The position numbers and the translations under genes were made by a program. Positions 13,592 to 26,130 of a DNA stretch of 64,000 nucleotides are shown piece after piece; the first letter of the stretch is position 1, and the number at the start of each line of letters is the position of its first letter. The stretch is taken from positions 35,272,932-35,336,931 of the forward strand of contig NC_069132.1 in NCBI RefSeq assembly GCF_026914265.1, in the 5' to 3' direction. This DNA is from Mya arenaria. Its lineage: Eukaryota; Mollusca; Bivalvia; Myida; Myidae. The notes beneath the pieces were generated by a model. The model was not told where the DNA came from, made no database searches, and was given only the letters and a program-made list of their open reading frames with translations.

Positions 13592-13650
13592 TATCCTACA
13601 CCAATAATCAGGCCCAATTTCTCTAACTTTCTTATCCTACACCAATAATC
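13592..13650. repeat. Short direct duplication beside the MITE
   Basis: TATCCTACACCAATAATCAG occurs at about 13592 and again at about 13632, each followed by GGCCC(C)AATTTCTC. The first copy runs only about 15 nt into the MITE end, so this looks like a partial or aborted duplication of the insertion boundary. Confidence 0.6.
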
Positions 13651-13902
13651 AGGCCCCAATTTCTCGAAACTTCTTAAGTCCCTTATAACAGGATTTAGCT
13701 AATATCATTATTTTTGGTTTTCAATAAATTGCGTAAGATTGACTTCTTTAAGAGTTTTTATACTTTAGATAGGAATTATTTTTATGATAATCACAATAAA
13801 CCATTTTTCATTTATCATAATTTAATTTCAGTATGTATTTTGGCTACTTGAAATAATCTACTTAAGCCTGTTAAGCTTAAGAAGTTTCGAGAAATTGGGC
13901 CC
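13651..13902. mobile_element. Palindromic MITE, GGCCCCAATTTCTCGAAAC family, copy 2
   Basis: Starts AGGCCCCAATTTCTCGAAAC and ends CGAGAAATTGGGCCC. The terminal ~40 bp are inverted copies of each other (CTTCTTAAG, AACAGG). This is the best-preserved member of the family here. Confidence 0.75.
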
Positions 13903-15109
13903 AGAGGTTTAAACAGCTTATTATTGTCAATTCTACCGAAAAATACCTGGGCGGTTTACAGAGCTGCAGAAAGCAGGATCAAGGCTAAGAGGCCTTTTGA
14001 AATAATTTTATTATTTAAGTCATTGAAGTTAAATTCAAGAATCAAGGAACTTCTTACCATTTCTGATGCATAATACCAAGCAAAACACAGTATTTCACCT
14101 ATACAACAGTCTGAAGTCAAATGTTCTCAATCCTGCTTTCAGGATATATCCTGATCTATTTGACCCCTGGTTGGTCAAAACAATTCAAGGTCATTAGGTC
14201 AGAACAATTCAAGGTCATTAGGTCAGAACAATTCAAGGTCATTGTAATGCAACAAGAATAAGTGAGCAATCATTTTTAATAAAATATATAATAAATAAAA
14301 TGAGTGGTGAGATAACTACATGTATCTAGACCATATGACAATGAGTAGAAAATGGGATATATTTACCAGGTTTAAAAAGCTTTAATATGACAATTGTTCT
14401 AAATGACAAACTCCCTTAGAAGATCTTCTTTTCCACAAACACAAGATAACAAACAATAGTAAAATTTGACTGATGATAACAGACCTTCATTACGTTTTGA
14501 AATTCTTGTCTATCTTAATACAATGAATATGACAATATGAAATGAAAAATATCTAAAAAAAACACATTAAAAAAATACCATAAACAAACCAAATTAAGTG
14601 ACATGTTTTGCTTGACGGATAAATCTTGTTTTCAATAGGAGTGTAAAAACAATTTATCAAGAGGGGACATAAAATCATTAAAAACAAAACCATACAAAAC
14701 ATACTTTTCTGATGCTTTAAATATACCCCTTACGGCCACTATTATTGCTTTTGCATAAAGGCAGTTATAATGCTGTTTCAATCAAATAGAAATGCACCAC
14801 AGACATATGTAATAATTATGACTTGTCTGCAAAAAATGTGTCCTGTTCACGACAAAATATGGAATGTAGCCACGTAAAGGATTAGTAAAGAAACATATGA
14901 TAGAATGTATTAAATTGAAAGAGAGATTAATTTCAAAAATATAAAATAAATATCTGTTATTGCCTGTGTTAAATGGAATTCAATAGTCGCTTATTCCTTC
15001 ACATAAATAATTTTAGCTGAAGATGTCACATGTTTAAAAACTAAAACATAAAAAAACTGGCTATTCTCTACTTATTCTATACAAAGCTGCTACCAGGTAT
15101 GCATTAACA
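13903..15109. other. Intergenic, no gene seen; small 24-bp triplication
   Basis: AT-rich DNA. Three perfect or near-perfect head-to-tail copies of a 24-bp unit containing CAATTCAAGGTCATTAGGTC lie at 14181-14245. Nothing else stands out. Confidence 0.45.
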
Positions 15110-15312
15110 GGATCACACTAAGCTCATTATTTTGTTTTAATTAAATTTGTGTAATTTTCTCATTATGAAGAGTTTTGAGACTTTCGAAGAAAATTATTTG
15201 AAAGATAATAATTACATACTTTTTGATAGGTAAACTTTAGTAAAAGGCAGTAATTTGGCTGCATAAAATGAGAATCTTAATCCTTTAAAGAATTTTCAAG
15301 AAATAGGGGTCA
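15110..15312. mobile_element. Degraded palindromic MITE, copy 3
   Basis: AACAGGATCACACTAAGCTCATTATTTTG at the left and TTTCAAGAAATAGGGGTC at the right match the same family in the opposite orientation. The terminal left ~25 bp are lost or diverged. Confidence 0.45.
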
Positions 15313-15932
15313 GTAATATTAATCAACGTAAAATTATCACGACGCCAAAACAGCCGGATACAAATATGTATTATAATTGGACTTGTTGAACTAATAGAGT
15401 TTTATTTGTCACATGATAAGCCAAAACAAAAACATATACACATGGAAATGGATTTCAATATTTTCTTTCGTTCAACAAAATAGATAATTATCCAGGGCAG
15501 TCGTAATCATATCAATTGTTTAATATATGTGAAAAACTCATTATTACGATCACTATGGCAATTCAAGTTTCTTTTCCAGTTAGTTTACTTCTATAAGAAA
15601 GAAATTTCAATTCTGATAATTCTGCCCATTTACGCTATTAAAAACATTATAAAGTTGAGTGTGTTACTATAAATAATCACTGTAAAATAATATAAATGCA
15701 TAACAGTCACTGCTAATGTGTTTATTTTCTTGTTAATGAGAACAAATTAGAGCTTCAACTTTTGTATTTCATTGCCAGGTTATTTATTTAAACAAAAGAC
15801 AAAAATATGTTCTGAGAGAGAAAATGAATCTTATGAAGCATAAATATAAGGGTACACTTAATATTATTTTCACAATACAGTGCAAGGTTCTGCTGATTAT
15901 AAAGACATAAAAATGAATTATTTGAACAGATT

Positions 15933-15938
15933 TTTATT
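15933..15938 (-). promoter_or_regulatory. Candidate poly(A) signal of the Rab gene
   Basis: Read on the minus strand this is AATAAA, about 130 nt past the Rab stop codon, a normal distance for a 3' UTR. Confidence 0.45.
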
Positions 15939-16065
15939 GGATGATCATTTCACCTTCCTTTACCACCCCACCCAGCTCAATTTCCACACCAACCCCCTTC
16001 CCAAACCCACCTCCACACTCAATTACAAGTCCACACGATGAAGGGGGTAAGTGTACATCCAGCTG

Positions 16066-19000
16066 TTAACAGGGACAGTCTGAAACTTGTTCCATCTGTT
16101 TTACTTCCTGATTTCCAAGCTTTGTTGTTTCCCCCCGGTTTGGGGGCGGGGCATCCACTTGTAGCTTGAAAATATCTGTAGGATAAACAATTATGTTAAT
16201 CCAAGCCCATTAAAATTTTGATAACACATTTGATGTCAAATTGTAGACCTATTAAACAAAACTCATTTATAAATGATCTTGAACCAATATTCTAAACACC
16301 TTGAGTCAACATTATACCAATACCGAAAGACACGTACAGTGATCATACAGCCATACTTGTCAGTAGCATAATGAGAGCACAGAAAGCAAATTCTAAAAAC
16401 GGACTTAGCATGCTGGTAGTAATGATCTGGCCTCAATTTCTCAAAGTATCTTACCAGTAGATCTCTTACAGCAGGATGAAGCGTAATCACTACATATGTT
16501 CCAAATTATTGTGCAATATTTACAATATAAGAGTTTTGGGATTTTTGGTTTATATTTTTAAAATCATCAAAGTAAACTTATTTTAGCTTAGTAAAATAAA
16601 GATTTTGTAAGAAATTTGGCTTCTCGAAATAAGTTACTTAAGCAGATTTTGCTTAAGAACGTTCAAGAAATTGGGGTCAGTTGGAAATTCTTTTAGTGTG
16701 TTTGAAAATAAAACATTAAGCTTCCTACCTTATACCTTCGTCACTATTTACAAGGCTATGAGGTTTAAGAAAAACTAACAAGTCAGTTAAACTGTTCTGG
16801 TGACTTTACTACAGTAGATCGAATAAAATTCAAGTTGCCCAGTTAATGCAGTGGTAAACACACTCGCTTGTCACCTTGTGACCAATGAAAAAGTAATGAA
16901 TAAGCTTAAACTTAAATCAAGAAACGTTCTTACCAACTAACAAATTGTTGAATGCTTCTCCGACATTTGTGTTGTCCAGTGCGGAGGTTTCGATGAATGA
17001 GTAGTTGTGCTTCTCTGAAATGTATTTTGTAAGTAAGAAATATACTTCACAACATTCCAGACCAGCATTATCTGTAATATTTATGCCCCAATAACGTCAA
17101 TAAAACACAAGTTTCATTTGAAGAATTTCTGCTTATAAAATTTGAAAAGATTTAGAAGACAACTTTTATGTTAACCTGTATAGCATAGTCCAGTATGAAT
17201 CATACATTCAGACCCATTGCTAGCAAAAGTGAAGTTCAACAAAATGGTGAAAATGTGTCAATGTTTTGGTGTCCACCTCTCACCCAAGAGGTGACAGTCT
17301 TCCAGTATCACTAAGTGTATTCTCTACTGGATTCTCGAAAAAATGCATTTGGATTAAATATCCATAGATCAAGGGGCATCACTCACCTGCAAGGGACCTG
17401 CCCGCATCAGCAGTTATTGCCCTTAGATGTTTAAGATCCACTTTGTTTCCTACGATCATGATACAGCAGAAGGGATCAGCATGCTCGCTCAATTCACCGA
17501 GCCATTTGTCCAGGTTCTCAAACGACGACGCCTTGCTTATATCATACACAACCAGAGCACCAACTGCCCCTCGATAATACCTGTAAATATTTCAAATAAG
17601 CTCGCTTTACATAAAGACAAATGATGTGCACATTTACTCATTTTTCTATCAGAATATTATAATTCAAATCTATTTCAATGAAGGCTGAACACAAAACCCA
17701 ATTGAAGTCAGAGTATGATTTTGGTTTTTAATGTCTCAATATCTAAATTTTGAGTTTTATTTAGTATTAATGCTTTAGACTTTAATCTTGCACAGATTTA
17801 GTTCTCACAATTTAGAGATGGGCTGTATGTAATAATCACATTAGATTTAAAAAAAAAGGAGAATCCAAATGTTTTGATTCGAGTGAAAATAAATTGGCCG
17901 ATGGACTGAATGGAATCACTGAGGATAAGAATAAAAACTATATTGAATACAGCCTCCGGCCGTAAATACCAAACCTATGGAAATATTGATCAAGTAATCT
18001 AATAATGCTGTCACAAATTTTAAACCTTGCAAAATTGACTAAAACCATGTCAACAGTATAAAACAAATACACATACACACTGGTGATTGCACGGTATCTC
18101 TCCTGCCCGGCGGTATCCCAGATTTGGGCTCGCACCGTCTTACCCTTAATCTGCATGTTCCTGCAAATGGTAGATAATATATTCACATGTTTTTATACAT
18201 TTTTCTTATTGATTCTAATACACGTGTATGTTCCATTTAGATATAGTCTGAGACCATTGCTTATGAAATAATCGTAATGCATCTACCCCTTTTTTACAAA
18301 TTAATCCTTACTTTTTATTCACTAATTTGTACTTTTTTTTTAGAGAATATTAAGTTGTTTTCTTTAACTATATTAATATAATATACATCTTTAAAGATAG
18401 ATTATGGGTCAATACTGTATATATAAACATGTAGCATACTAATGTAATGTACCTCGTGGCAAACTCAACCCCTATTGTGCTCTTGCTCTCCATGTTAAAC
18501 TCGTTACGGGTGAACCGGGATAGCAGGTTTGTCTTCCCCACCCCTGAGTCACCCACCAACACAACTGAAATATCATATTCATAAATCATTCAGCATCTGT
18601 TGCCTTGACCTTGACCTCTAAGGCCAAATTTATATGTGTGCATAATGTTAAAATTGTTCTATGCACGTATGGATTTGTTACAATCAATAGTGTAATTATT
18701 ATGCTGGATATTTCTGTTTTACTTTAAAAATGTGGCCATGACATTTAGAATTTCTAAGTAAATAATCTACCACGTTCATATTGCCTTCAATATGAAACAC
18801 AAATTGTCAATGGAGGGAAAGACCAACACCAAAAAAGAAAAACTGAACCGACAAATAATTATTTAAGGGTAACCTTTTGAAACAGGTGGTCCAGGTTCAA
18901 TCCCAAACTACTTCGAACCAATGACGATTTTAAATCCGAGCTAGCCGCTCCCTTGCCTATCATTCCACTTCGAGGGTAGCACTCAGAACTGATAAAACCC

Positions 19001-19287
19001 AGGAAATTTGTTTCCCATGCATCGCTGCTTTATAACAGGCACATTTTTTAACCGAGGGTCTTTTCAAAATATAAGCAAGTGTATTTATTTGGCCTGGACT
19101 TCTTAAAACTTCACACTTTCTTTTCAAAACTCAGCTGTCTCTTAAGCAACAACCATTGGACCCTATTGGAAATAATTTAATCCTACTCTCATCGGCTGTC
19201 AAAGATTGCAAAATCTGAATAAAAATATAGCTAATTCATACCTTTCCAAATAAAATCATACTGCTCCTCTCCCCCGGCAGAAGCCAT
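16066..19287 (-). CDS. Rab11/Rab25-family small GTPase
   Basis: A complete six-exon gene: 19242-19287, 18453-18564, 18077-18160, 17387-17580, 16934-17014 and 16066-16175, with GT/AG borders and kept phase, giving 208 residues. The product begins [15 protein letters not shown]. It has the P-loop GDSGVGKT, effector region [10 protein letters not shown], switch [20 protein letters not shown] and ETSAL, so all five G motifs are intact, including the catalytic Gln. [18 protein letters not shown] is diagnostic of the Rab11/25 branch. Rab11 proteins control recycling-endosome traffic to the plasma membrane. The hypervariable tail is short and ends Cys-Pro-Cys, a CXC double-prenylation motif where vertebrate Rab11 has CC-X-X. 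The N-terminus and tail differ from canonical Rab11A, so this may be a second, Rab25-like paralogue. The ATG lies just inside exon 1 and no upstream in-frame start is needed. Intron 5 contains a MITE. Confidence 0.93.
16429..16678. mobile_element. Palindromic MITE, copy 4, in the last Rab intron
   Basis: Starts GGCCTCAATTTCTCAAAGTA and ends AAGAAATTGGGGTC. Same family as the copy at 13651. It lies between Rab coding exons 5 and 6 and does not touch either splice site. Confidence 0.65.
16838..16905 (+). repeat. Truncated SINE head
   Basis: A tRNA-like segment, GCAGTGGTAAACACACTCGC followed by TTGTCACC, resembles the A-box half of tRNA-derived SINEs but has no B box or body after it. It lies in the last Rab intron, just downstream of exon 5 in the gene's own direction. 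Confidence 0.35.
18860..19000 (+). repeat. SINE fragment in Rab intron 1
   Basis: Contains a B-box-like GGTTCAATCCC preceded by GGTGGTCCA. Both ends are unclear and the body is unlike the other SINEs in the window. Confidence 0.35.
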
Positions 19288-22200
19288 GGCAAATGTAAAA
19301 TATCTGTTAACGATTCACATGTATTGTCACACTTTATTTATAGTTGTCACACTGCATGGAGTTGTCACACTTCACACACGGATGCCACACTTTGGGTAAT
19401 AACAATTGTCGTTGCCTAGTTGTCGCAATTTCACATAGGAATCAGCCTCGAAATATTAGGCTTTTTACCACTGTATACCGATAGTCACATGACATGGATC
19501 AGCATAAAGACCTGAAATAAATATCATCCCAATAAAAGATAACCATATAGACATGACATGTTTGTCTATCAAGAATTTGATGAACCTTTTACACAAAGAA
19601 TAAGATACTTGCTAAGTTTAAAGACTTGAAGTAAAGATTTGCAAAAGGGTCAGCTAAATAATTGACTTGAAGTACTCTCCAAGTACTCCAGAGCCAAGAA
19701 GAGTGACATTGCATAAGTTAACACAATTTTCTTCAAAATTGTTGTAAAAAGTAATGTTTAAACTGAATATTTGACTGTTTTTACATATAAAAGGTAATTT
19801 GATAAAAACTTGGAAACATCAATGACAATAAGGGGTGACATTTTTTTAACAATATATTGATAACATCACCTTATAATATCAATCAACCAATCAAACACCA
19901 ATGATTTGCTCATAGCCGTTATTAACGCTAATAAAAATTGTGGTTTTCAAAGACAATATTTAAGCAATTATCAACATTCGCTGAAGAGTTCCAGCTTTTG
20001 GTATCTTATCATAAACGTGAGTGAATCCCTTCAACATTGATGCATCAACATTTGCACTGAAATGGTAGAATTCCTTGATTCCACATGAGAAATATTTTCA
20101 GAAATAACAGAGAAAATAAATGTTTGTACATCATTTCAAACCATACTTACAAGTATTTTATTTTTAATATCCAACATAAAAATGATGGAAAAAATACTTA
20201 GATATCTTCTACCTGTAGGCCATGTGAACCATGCCTAGCATCTACAAATCTACACCTGATAGTAAGAAAGAAACAACTTAAGGTATCTCATGTACGATCA
20301 TGTGGATATTGGTTGCCTGGTGACCCCATATTATTACGGCCTCATTTGAAAGGGGTTTATGGGTAGAGAAAAAAATGTAAAAATTATACCAACAATATTA
20401 CGAACATGGCATTGAAAGATTGCAAAAAAGGTTATATCAATTCTGATTTTAAGTCAAATAAAAAAGAACAAAAAAAAACAAACGGCAGTAAATTGACCTA
20501 TAAAGTTTTAAGGTCATTTATTTTACACATTAGTAATCAGCAAGCAATTTTCTTCAAATTAAATATTACAGTACTAAGAAAGCCATGATGATATAACAAA
20601 CTTTTTGTCTGTCGGCAGCCAATTGTGTAAAACTTTGATAAGTTGTCAGCAGCGAACTTTTGTCAAGTTGACTCATTAAAAAATTAAAATTTTGATTGGT
20701 TAGTAAATTATTGGATAAATATTGAACAATCAATGAAAACTTGGACAATTTTACCAAAAAAATAGCCAGTTAACTTTTATACAATTGGTCTTGGATACCT
20801 TGAACAATGCTATGCACAGCAGCATCAACTACACATGTTATCCTTTAAACTGTTGTTAACATGACAGTATGGTATTCTCTAACAAGTATTTACAATGACA
20901 GGTACATTCCTCTGACAATAAACTAGGTATAAATATCACTTGCATGTCAAACTAATTACAATCAGAAGGTTTGTAAACATCACTTTTGTGATGTGTCTGT
21001 CCCTTATCATAGCCTTCACCTCCAGCATTAGACAAAGAAATTAGAATGCAACTAGTTTTATTTCACTCTTTCTTTCAATGGTTGTGTAAAGGCAGTTATG
21101 CAATCTATCTCATACAGTCCAACACACCAGTGGCCACAGACAGGTTGACCAACTGATAAGCGATATTCCTCTTGATACTTTTTTTTAAACAAAACAAATG
21201 TAAACTTGTCAATGACATTCTAAAACTGTATGTCAGTCTTTTTTCAGCTATTTTTATATATAGGTTAGAATTCATTAAGTAATTTCTTCGTGAATAAGTA
21301 ACTGAAGGGAGCAAAGTGACTATGGTTACTTATTCTCTAAGAAATTACTTAATAAATTCTTACCAACTAAGTGTGAGCCCCTCCCAAATTGTACAGCTTT
21401 AAATCAAGCTGTGTGCCAGTCAAAAAGACCTGTCAATCAATCCTAGATATTGTTATGCATTCAAATCAGCGACACATATGCAAACAGAAGGCTTGGCTTT
21501 ATGTGCATGTGCAGTTGTAGCAAATTACTTAATCATGAAGAGTCATCTTCAGCAATAAGTTACGATTCTTCACAAATAAGAAACTAAACATTTTAAAATC
21601 TAGAACCGCTGATTGAAACGCATATGCAAAATTGTACCAAGTTTGATAGAATGTACAATATACTCACTGTCATACCTTTGGTTAACTGTTACTACTTTTG
21701 CCCTATTCCAATTTAAACATATACATGCAAAAATGCCCTATTTAAACAGTATGGGTCATTTGCCACAATCTAAAAAATGCTCTGCAACTAGTTTAACTAT
21801 ATCAAAGGTACACACTTCAGCAAACTGACAAGGCAGGATTTGTCAGCAAATCAATACAGAATGTCAATAACAGAATGATGACACTATGACATAAATAAAG
21901 TTAGTACAACTGTATTTTTGAAGAAGCATGTGTTTCTTGTGGTCAGTGATGAAAGCTGCAGAAATAAGGCACTCTGCTATCAGTATCAACCCCATAGAAG
22001 GTCTGTGTAAGTTTGATGGTGTATTTAAATGAGTAAACATTGAATATTGTTTTGCCAATAGCCAAGTCGCAATAGGCCATGAGATCATTTACAACAGGTT
22101 CAGATTACATGCGACTGCAACTTGTATTTAATCATGTAAAGGTTGTCTGACAGTAGATGGACGATCATAATCAATCATAAGCAATTTTTTTGTCTTTGAT

Positions 22201-23157
22201 AATCATTTCCTATTGTACAGGTGTTTTCAATCTTTGGCAGGTGTTTTCAATCTTTGGGAGTTTTCAACTGAATTGGTTGGCAACAATCGTAAAATAGATT
22301 CAAGCATCAATATTTTTGTAATTGCTCTTCATGCATTCAGACACAATAATCTAAAGGACATGACTAGCTCTTGACCTTTGTGTGATAACCTCTAACCTGT
22401 CGCAAAATTATCTATGACTAGTTAAGACTTATTATGATGGACCCATCCATAGATCATTAAAGATCAGTTGTCTAGCGTTACTGCAACCCAATTTAAAAAA
22501 AAGTTAGAGGCAGTTATATCGGTCACAGATAGTCTTCAATGAGCATTAATGATTATTGGGTTTTTTGATGTAATCAAATATAAAAACTTTTTTTTAAATA
22601 TATCAAGGTGTCAGATATTTAAATGAAAAATATATGTAATAATAACAAAGATAATAAAAACAAATACTTTGATGGCCAATATTTGCATACTGTAAGTCTG
22701 CAGTCAGGCACCTTATCTATAAGACCATGGTAGATTCCTGATGAAATTAAGGTATAATATAAACACAATTCAAAAACCGTCAACGTGAAATAAGTTGTCA
22801 ACATTTGAAATTTTATTGTAATTGTTTGAAACCTATTGTGGATGGTTGGAGGATGTGCTTAAAACAAAGTTATCGTTTGTGTTGGTACTTTCTGCTAGTA
22901 TGTAGTTGAATACTCAATTTCTCATTCCTATATAACCTAAATAACTTAAAGGAACCTATTAAATCTTTAAAGTTTGCTCTTTATGGTCTTGTATTCCCAG
23001 AACACATCCAGGTGACTCAAGGCACACATCCAAGAGAGTACATGTGCGCCTCCCAAAATCCACCTAACTGTCACAACAGAAGCTTTAAAAGGCCTTATAC
23101 ACCTATTTCTTTTGATTTTCTTACACATAGAAACACACAAATGACTCACCAGAGGCT
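19288..23157. other. Upstream of Rab and intergenic; no gene seen
   Basis: The first ~120 nt upstream of the Rab ATG repeat GTCACACT several times (19325-19400) and are probably 5' UTR or promoter. The rest is AT-rich with no spliced coding signal. A 19-bp direct duplication (AGGTGTTTTCAATCTTTGG) sits near 22218-22256, and a long hairpin lies at 21265-21362. Confidence 0.4.
21265..21362. repeat. Hairpin, ~37-bp arms
   Basis: TAGAATTCATTAAGTAATTTC at the left pairs with GAAATTACTTAATAAATTCT at the right, and GTGAATAAGTAAC pairs with GTTACTTATTC, around a loop of about 22 nt. Only a few mismatches interrupt the stem. A similar AAATTACTTAATCATGAAGA occurs nearby at about 21522, so the arm may belong to a dispersed family. 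Confidence 0.7.
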
Positions 23158-23626
23158 ACTCTATGTTATTTTACTATTCCCTGGCCTAGTGTTACTGGGG
23201 AAACACGGACCAACCAATAATGTTGTCACTTTTTGCACGTATATTGTAATAAATATCCATGGATACATACAACTTCTTATAACAATTTATTAATCATCAC
23301 ACATCACTGGTTGTGTTTACAAAAATCATCGGATACCCCCAAAACACTACTACGCTATGTTTGTTGTGTACGATTTGGCTAGGAAGAGCTAGTCTATGTT
23401 ATTTTACTAATCCCTGTCCTAGTGTTACTGGGGAAACACGGACCAACCAATAATGTTGTCACTTTTTGCACTTATATTGTAATAAATATCCATGGATACA
23501 TACAACTTCTTATAATAATTTATTAATCATTACACATCACTGGTTGTGTTTACAAAAATCATCGGATACCCCCAAAACACTACTACGCTATGTTTGTTGT
23601 GTACAATTTGGCTAGGAAGAGCTAGT
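23158..23626 (+). repeat. Near-identical 234-bp tandem duplication
   Basis: The segment from CTATGTTATTTTACTA at 23160 to GGAAGAGCTAGT at 23389 is repeated at once from 23391 to about 23626. I count only about five differences (for example CCTGGCC versus CCTGTCC, TTGCACG versus TTGCACT), so the event is recent. Neither unit encodes anything recognisable. Confidence 0.9.
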
Positions 23627-24860
23627 AGGCATGAATAATTAATGAAGCAGTTTCATTGGTCCCGCAAGGTACCAGGTGCTTTCCCGTTGAAAAATATTCT
23701 GACAAAAGCTGGATTGGAACAGGGTCTGCCTTTTCAGTACAATATTTTTTCGTCATCAGTCAAGACCCCTCGGCCATGAAGGCTACTGACACTATCAGGT
23801 TATTGAAGAATGTAACACACAAATTCATTGGAAGAATTGTCTGAACTGCCTCATGCATATTCATTTACACGAGATTTTGTCAGTCAATTGCCTCACGGTT
23901 TGTATTGAGTATAACGAAATTTAGTACCATGGTTGTTGACGATGCTCTACATTCTATTACACTTACAGTACAGTAAGTTACAATCAGTGTACATATTAGC
24001 TAAAGAACTTCAGCGAACACGTTATATATTACCTTTTTGGATGTGTTCGCTTTTAATGTGTTGTAAACATCAAAAAAATAAATATCAACATTAAAGTTAT
24101 GGAAGCCAGAACTATGTACATATATGTATGTCAGACGCAATTGTACATTTTTATATTGTATCACAATTACTGAAAACAATTTGCTTTTAAATTATCAATT
24201 ATGTGGCAACTAAGAAGGTTGGCGATTATACTTCATTAGCTACTTGTATTAGACTGAAATTTTATGTTATGAATCACCTTTTGATTATTTACCTGTAAAT
24301 CTCCATTAAAATACAAAAGAAGACAAAACGGCAAGTCAAGAAACGGTCAATTTACAGACGGCTTCTCAAAACCTTTTCTAAAATGCATCTGGTCGATCGT
24401 CCGTTAGATATATCACGGACATATAAACCATAGTTTGTATGTCCGTGCATACATAAACCAAATATGGTCCTAGGTCACATCGGCAATTACCCTGGAAAAC
24501 TTTTAGTCATTCCTAAGGGCTTAACCAGAAAGAAACATAGGAATGTACATTATTTTCAAACCATTTATAGCTCAATCATCGCAAAATTAGGAAGATTGAC
24601 AATTGACTAGTTAAAGCAAACATGTGATTCTGATTGTCCATCTGTCTTCCACAACGCAGTAATGGCCTTCAAATGTCCGTGGATAATTCCACGCAAGTGT
24701 ATGTACTTCTTTACACAAAACAACACAACGTGGTTTATTCCCACAATAAAAAGGATAACATTTTTCCAATCAAAATGATTATTTTTTAGATTTTTTTACA
24801 TAATAGTAATTGCATCCTCTGCCCGAGTAAGCGTAATTTTGTACGGGCGCGAAGAGCTAG
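23627..24860. other. Intergenic, no gene seen
   Basis: Contains two short palindromes: CACGGACATA with TATGTCCGTG (24413-24449), and AGCGAACACG with a partner near 24042-24051. The open frame at 23656-23844 has no splice or domain support. Confidence 0.4.
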
Positions 24861-25495
24861 TTTTCTCCCACCTCAGATATGTAGATCCAATAATTTAACC
24901 ATGCTAGAAATTCTTTTCTCCCACCTCAGATAAGTAGATCCAATAATTTAACCATGCTAGATATTCTTATCTTGCCCACGGGCGAAGATAAAATGCCCGT
25001 ATGGAACTTCTTTTACCACATTGTAATTACCTCCCTTGTTGAAGACTGTCGTCAGTAGCATCAAGGAAATCTTGTCTTATGGTAATATTTAGAACGCTAA
25101 TTAATTATTTCTCGCTTGAAATGTAACCATAAAACAGTTTGCACGCACCATTCAAGAAATAATGCTTCATTCTCCTTAGAACTATTTAAAAAGACCGATT
25201 TGACTACTAACATTAACTGCAACGCGTTCAGTAAAGATGTTTGCGGCGAACGTTCGCTGTTTGGTTTCCAGCTTAACTTTTATGCGCTGCGTTGCAACAG
25301 GGATACAAAACAAAACGTTTGCGAGCGTTTTGTAAACTCTTACCTTACTGAACGCACTGCAGGATCACTGTGCGCATATCCATGACAACCACGTGCTATC
25401 GCATATCCATACGCAATTATTTTCACTAAGCAAAAAAGAGTTCCAGCAAAAAATACATTTTTACTTAATTTTGTTTAACTGAGGTGGGAGAAAAA
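24861..25495. mobile_element. MITE with TTCTCCCACCTCAG ends
   Basis: TTTTCTCCCACCTCAG at the left is matched by the inverted CTGAGGTGGGAGAAAAAG at 25481-25498. The left end is itself duplicated with a ~52-bp period (24863 and 24915). Inside is CTTGCCCACGGGCGAAGATA, which recurs at about 25652 and, diverged, at about 52076. No transposase is present. A short frame at 25116-25385 lacks similarity to anything I know. Confidence 0.6.
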
Positions 25496-25648
25496 GCATC
25501 TACCATTGCCGCTCGTATAAGATAGGTTCATCCCGACCCTCGCGCAGGATGTTTTGCGGAAACTCGGTAAACCTCGTTTCCGCAAAACACCCTACGCTCG
25601 GGTCGGAATGAACCTATCTTACACTCTCGGCCATGGAAGATACTTATA
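25496..25648. repeat. Long hairpin, ~70-bp arms
   Basis: The left arm (from CATCTACCATTGCCGCTCGT through AGATAGGTTCATCCCGACCC and TTGCGGAAAC) pairs with the right arm (GTTTCCGCAAAAC through GGGTCGGAATGAACCTATCT to GGCCATGGAAGATAC) around a 12-nt loop. Pairing is about 85 percent or better by eye. The arms are much more GC-rich than the surroundings. Confidence 0.85.
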
Positions 25649-26130
25649 ATCTTGCCCACGGGCGAAGATAAAATGCCCGTATGGAACCCCTTTTTAATGG
25701 TCGTCACATTGTTATTACCTCCCTTGTTGAAAACTGTCGTCTGTAGCATCATGGAAACCTTGTCTTGTGGCAATATTAAGAATGCTAATTAATTATTTCT
25801 CGCTTCAAATGTCACCATAAAACAGTTTTCACGCACCTTTCAAGAAATAATGCTTCACTCTCCTTAGAACTATTTAAAGACCGATTTGACTATTAACATA
25901 ATCTGAATCAATGCGCGCATATCCATGACAACCACGAACTTTCGCATACGCAACTATTTTCACTAAGCACAAAAGAGTTCCAGCCAAAATATACATTTGT
26001 ACTTAATTTTGTTGAACCGTGGTGGGAAAAAAGCATCTACCATAGCCGCTCGGTAAACCTCGTTTCCGTAAAACATCCTACGCTCGGGTCGGAATGTACC
26101 TATCTTACACTGTCGGCCATGGAAGATACT
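25649..26130. mobile_element. Second, shortened copy of the 24.97-kb MITE unit
   Basis: From CTTGCCCACGGGCGAAGATA at about 25652 the sequence repeats 24971 onward almost base for base (ATTACCTCCCTTGTTGAA, GCTAATTAATTATTTCTCGC, AAATAATGCTTCA). It lacks a ~60-bp block present in the first copy (around 25215-25345) and has lost the left arm of the hairpin, keeping only the right arm (26047-26120). It is a head-to-tail duplicate followed by deletion. Confidence 0.8.
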
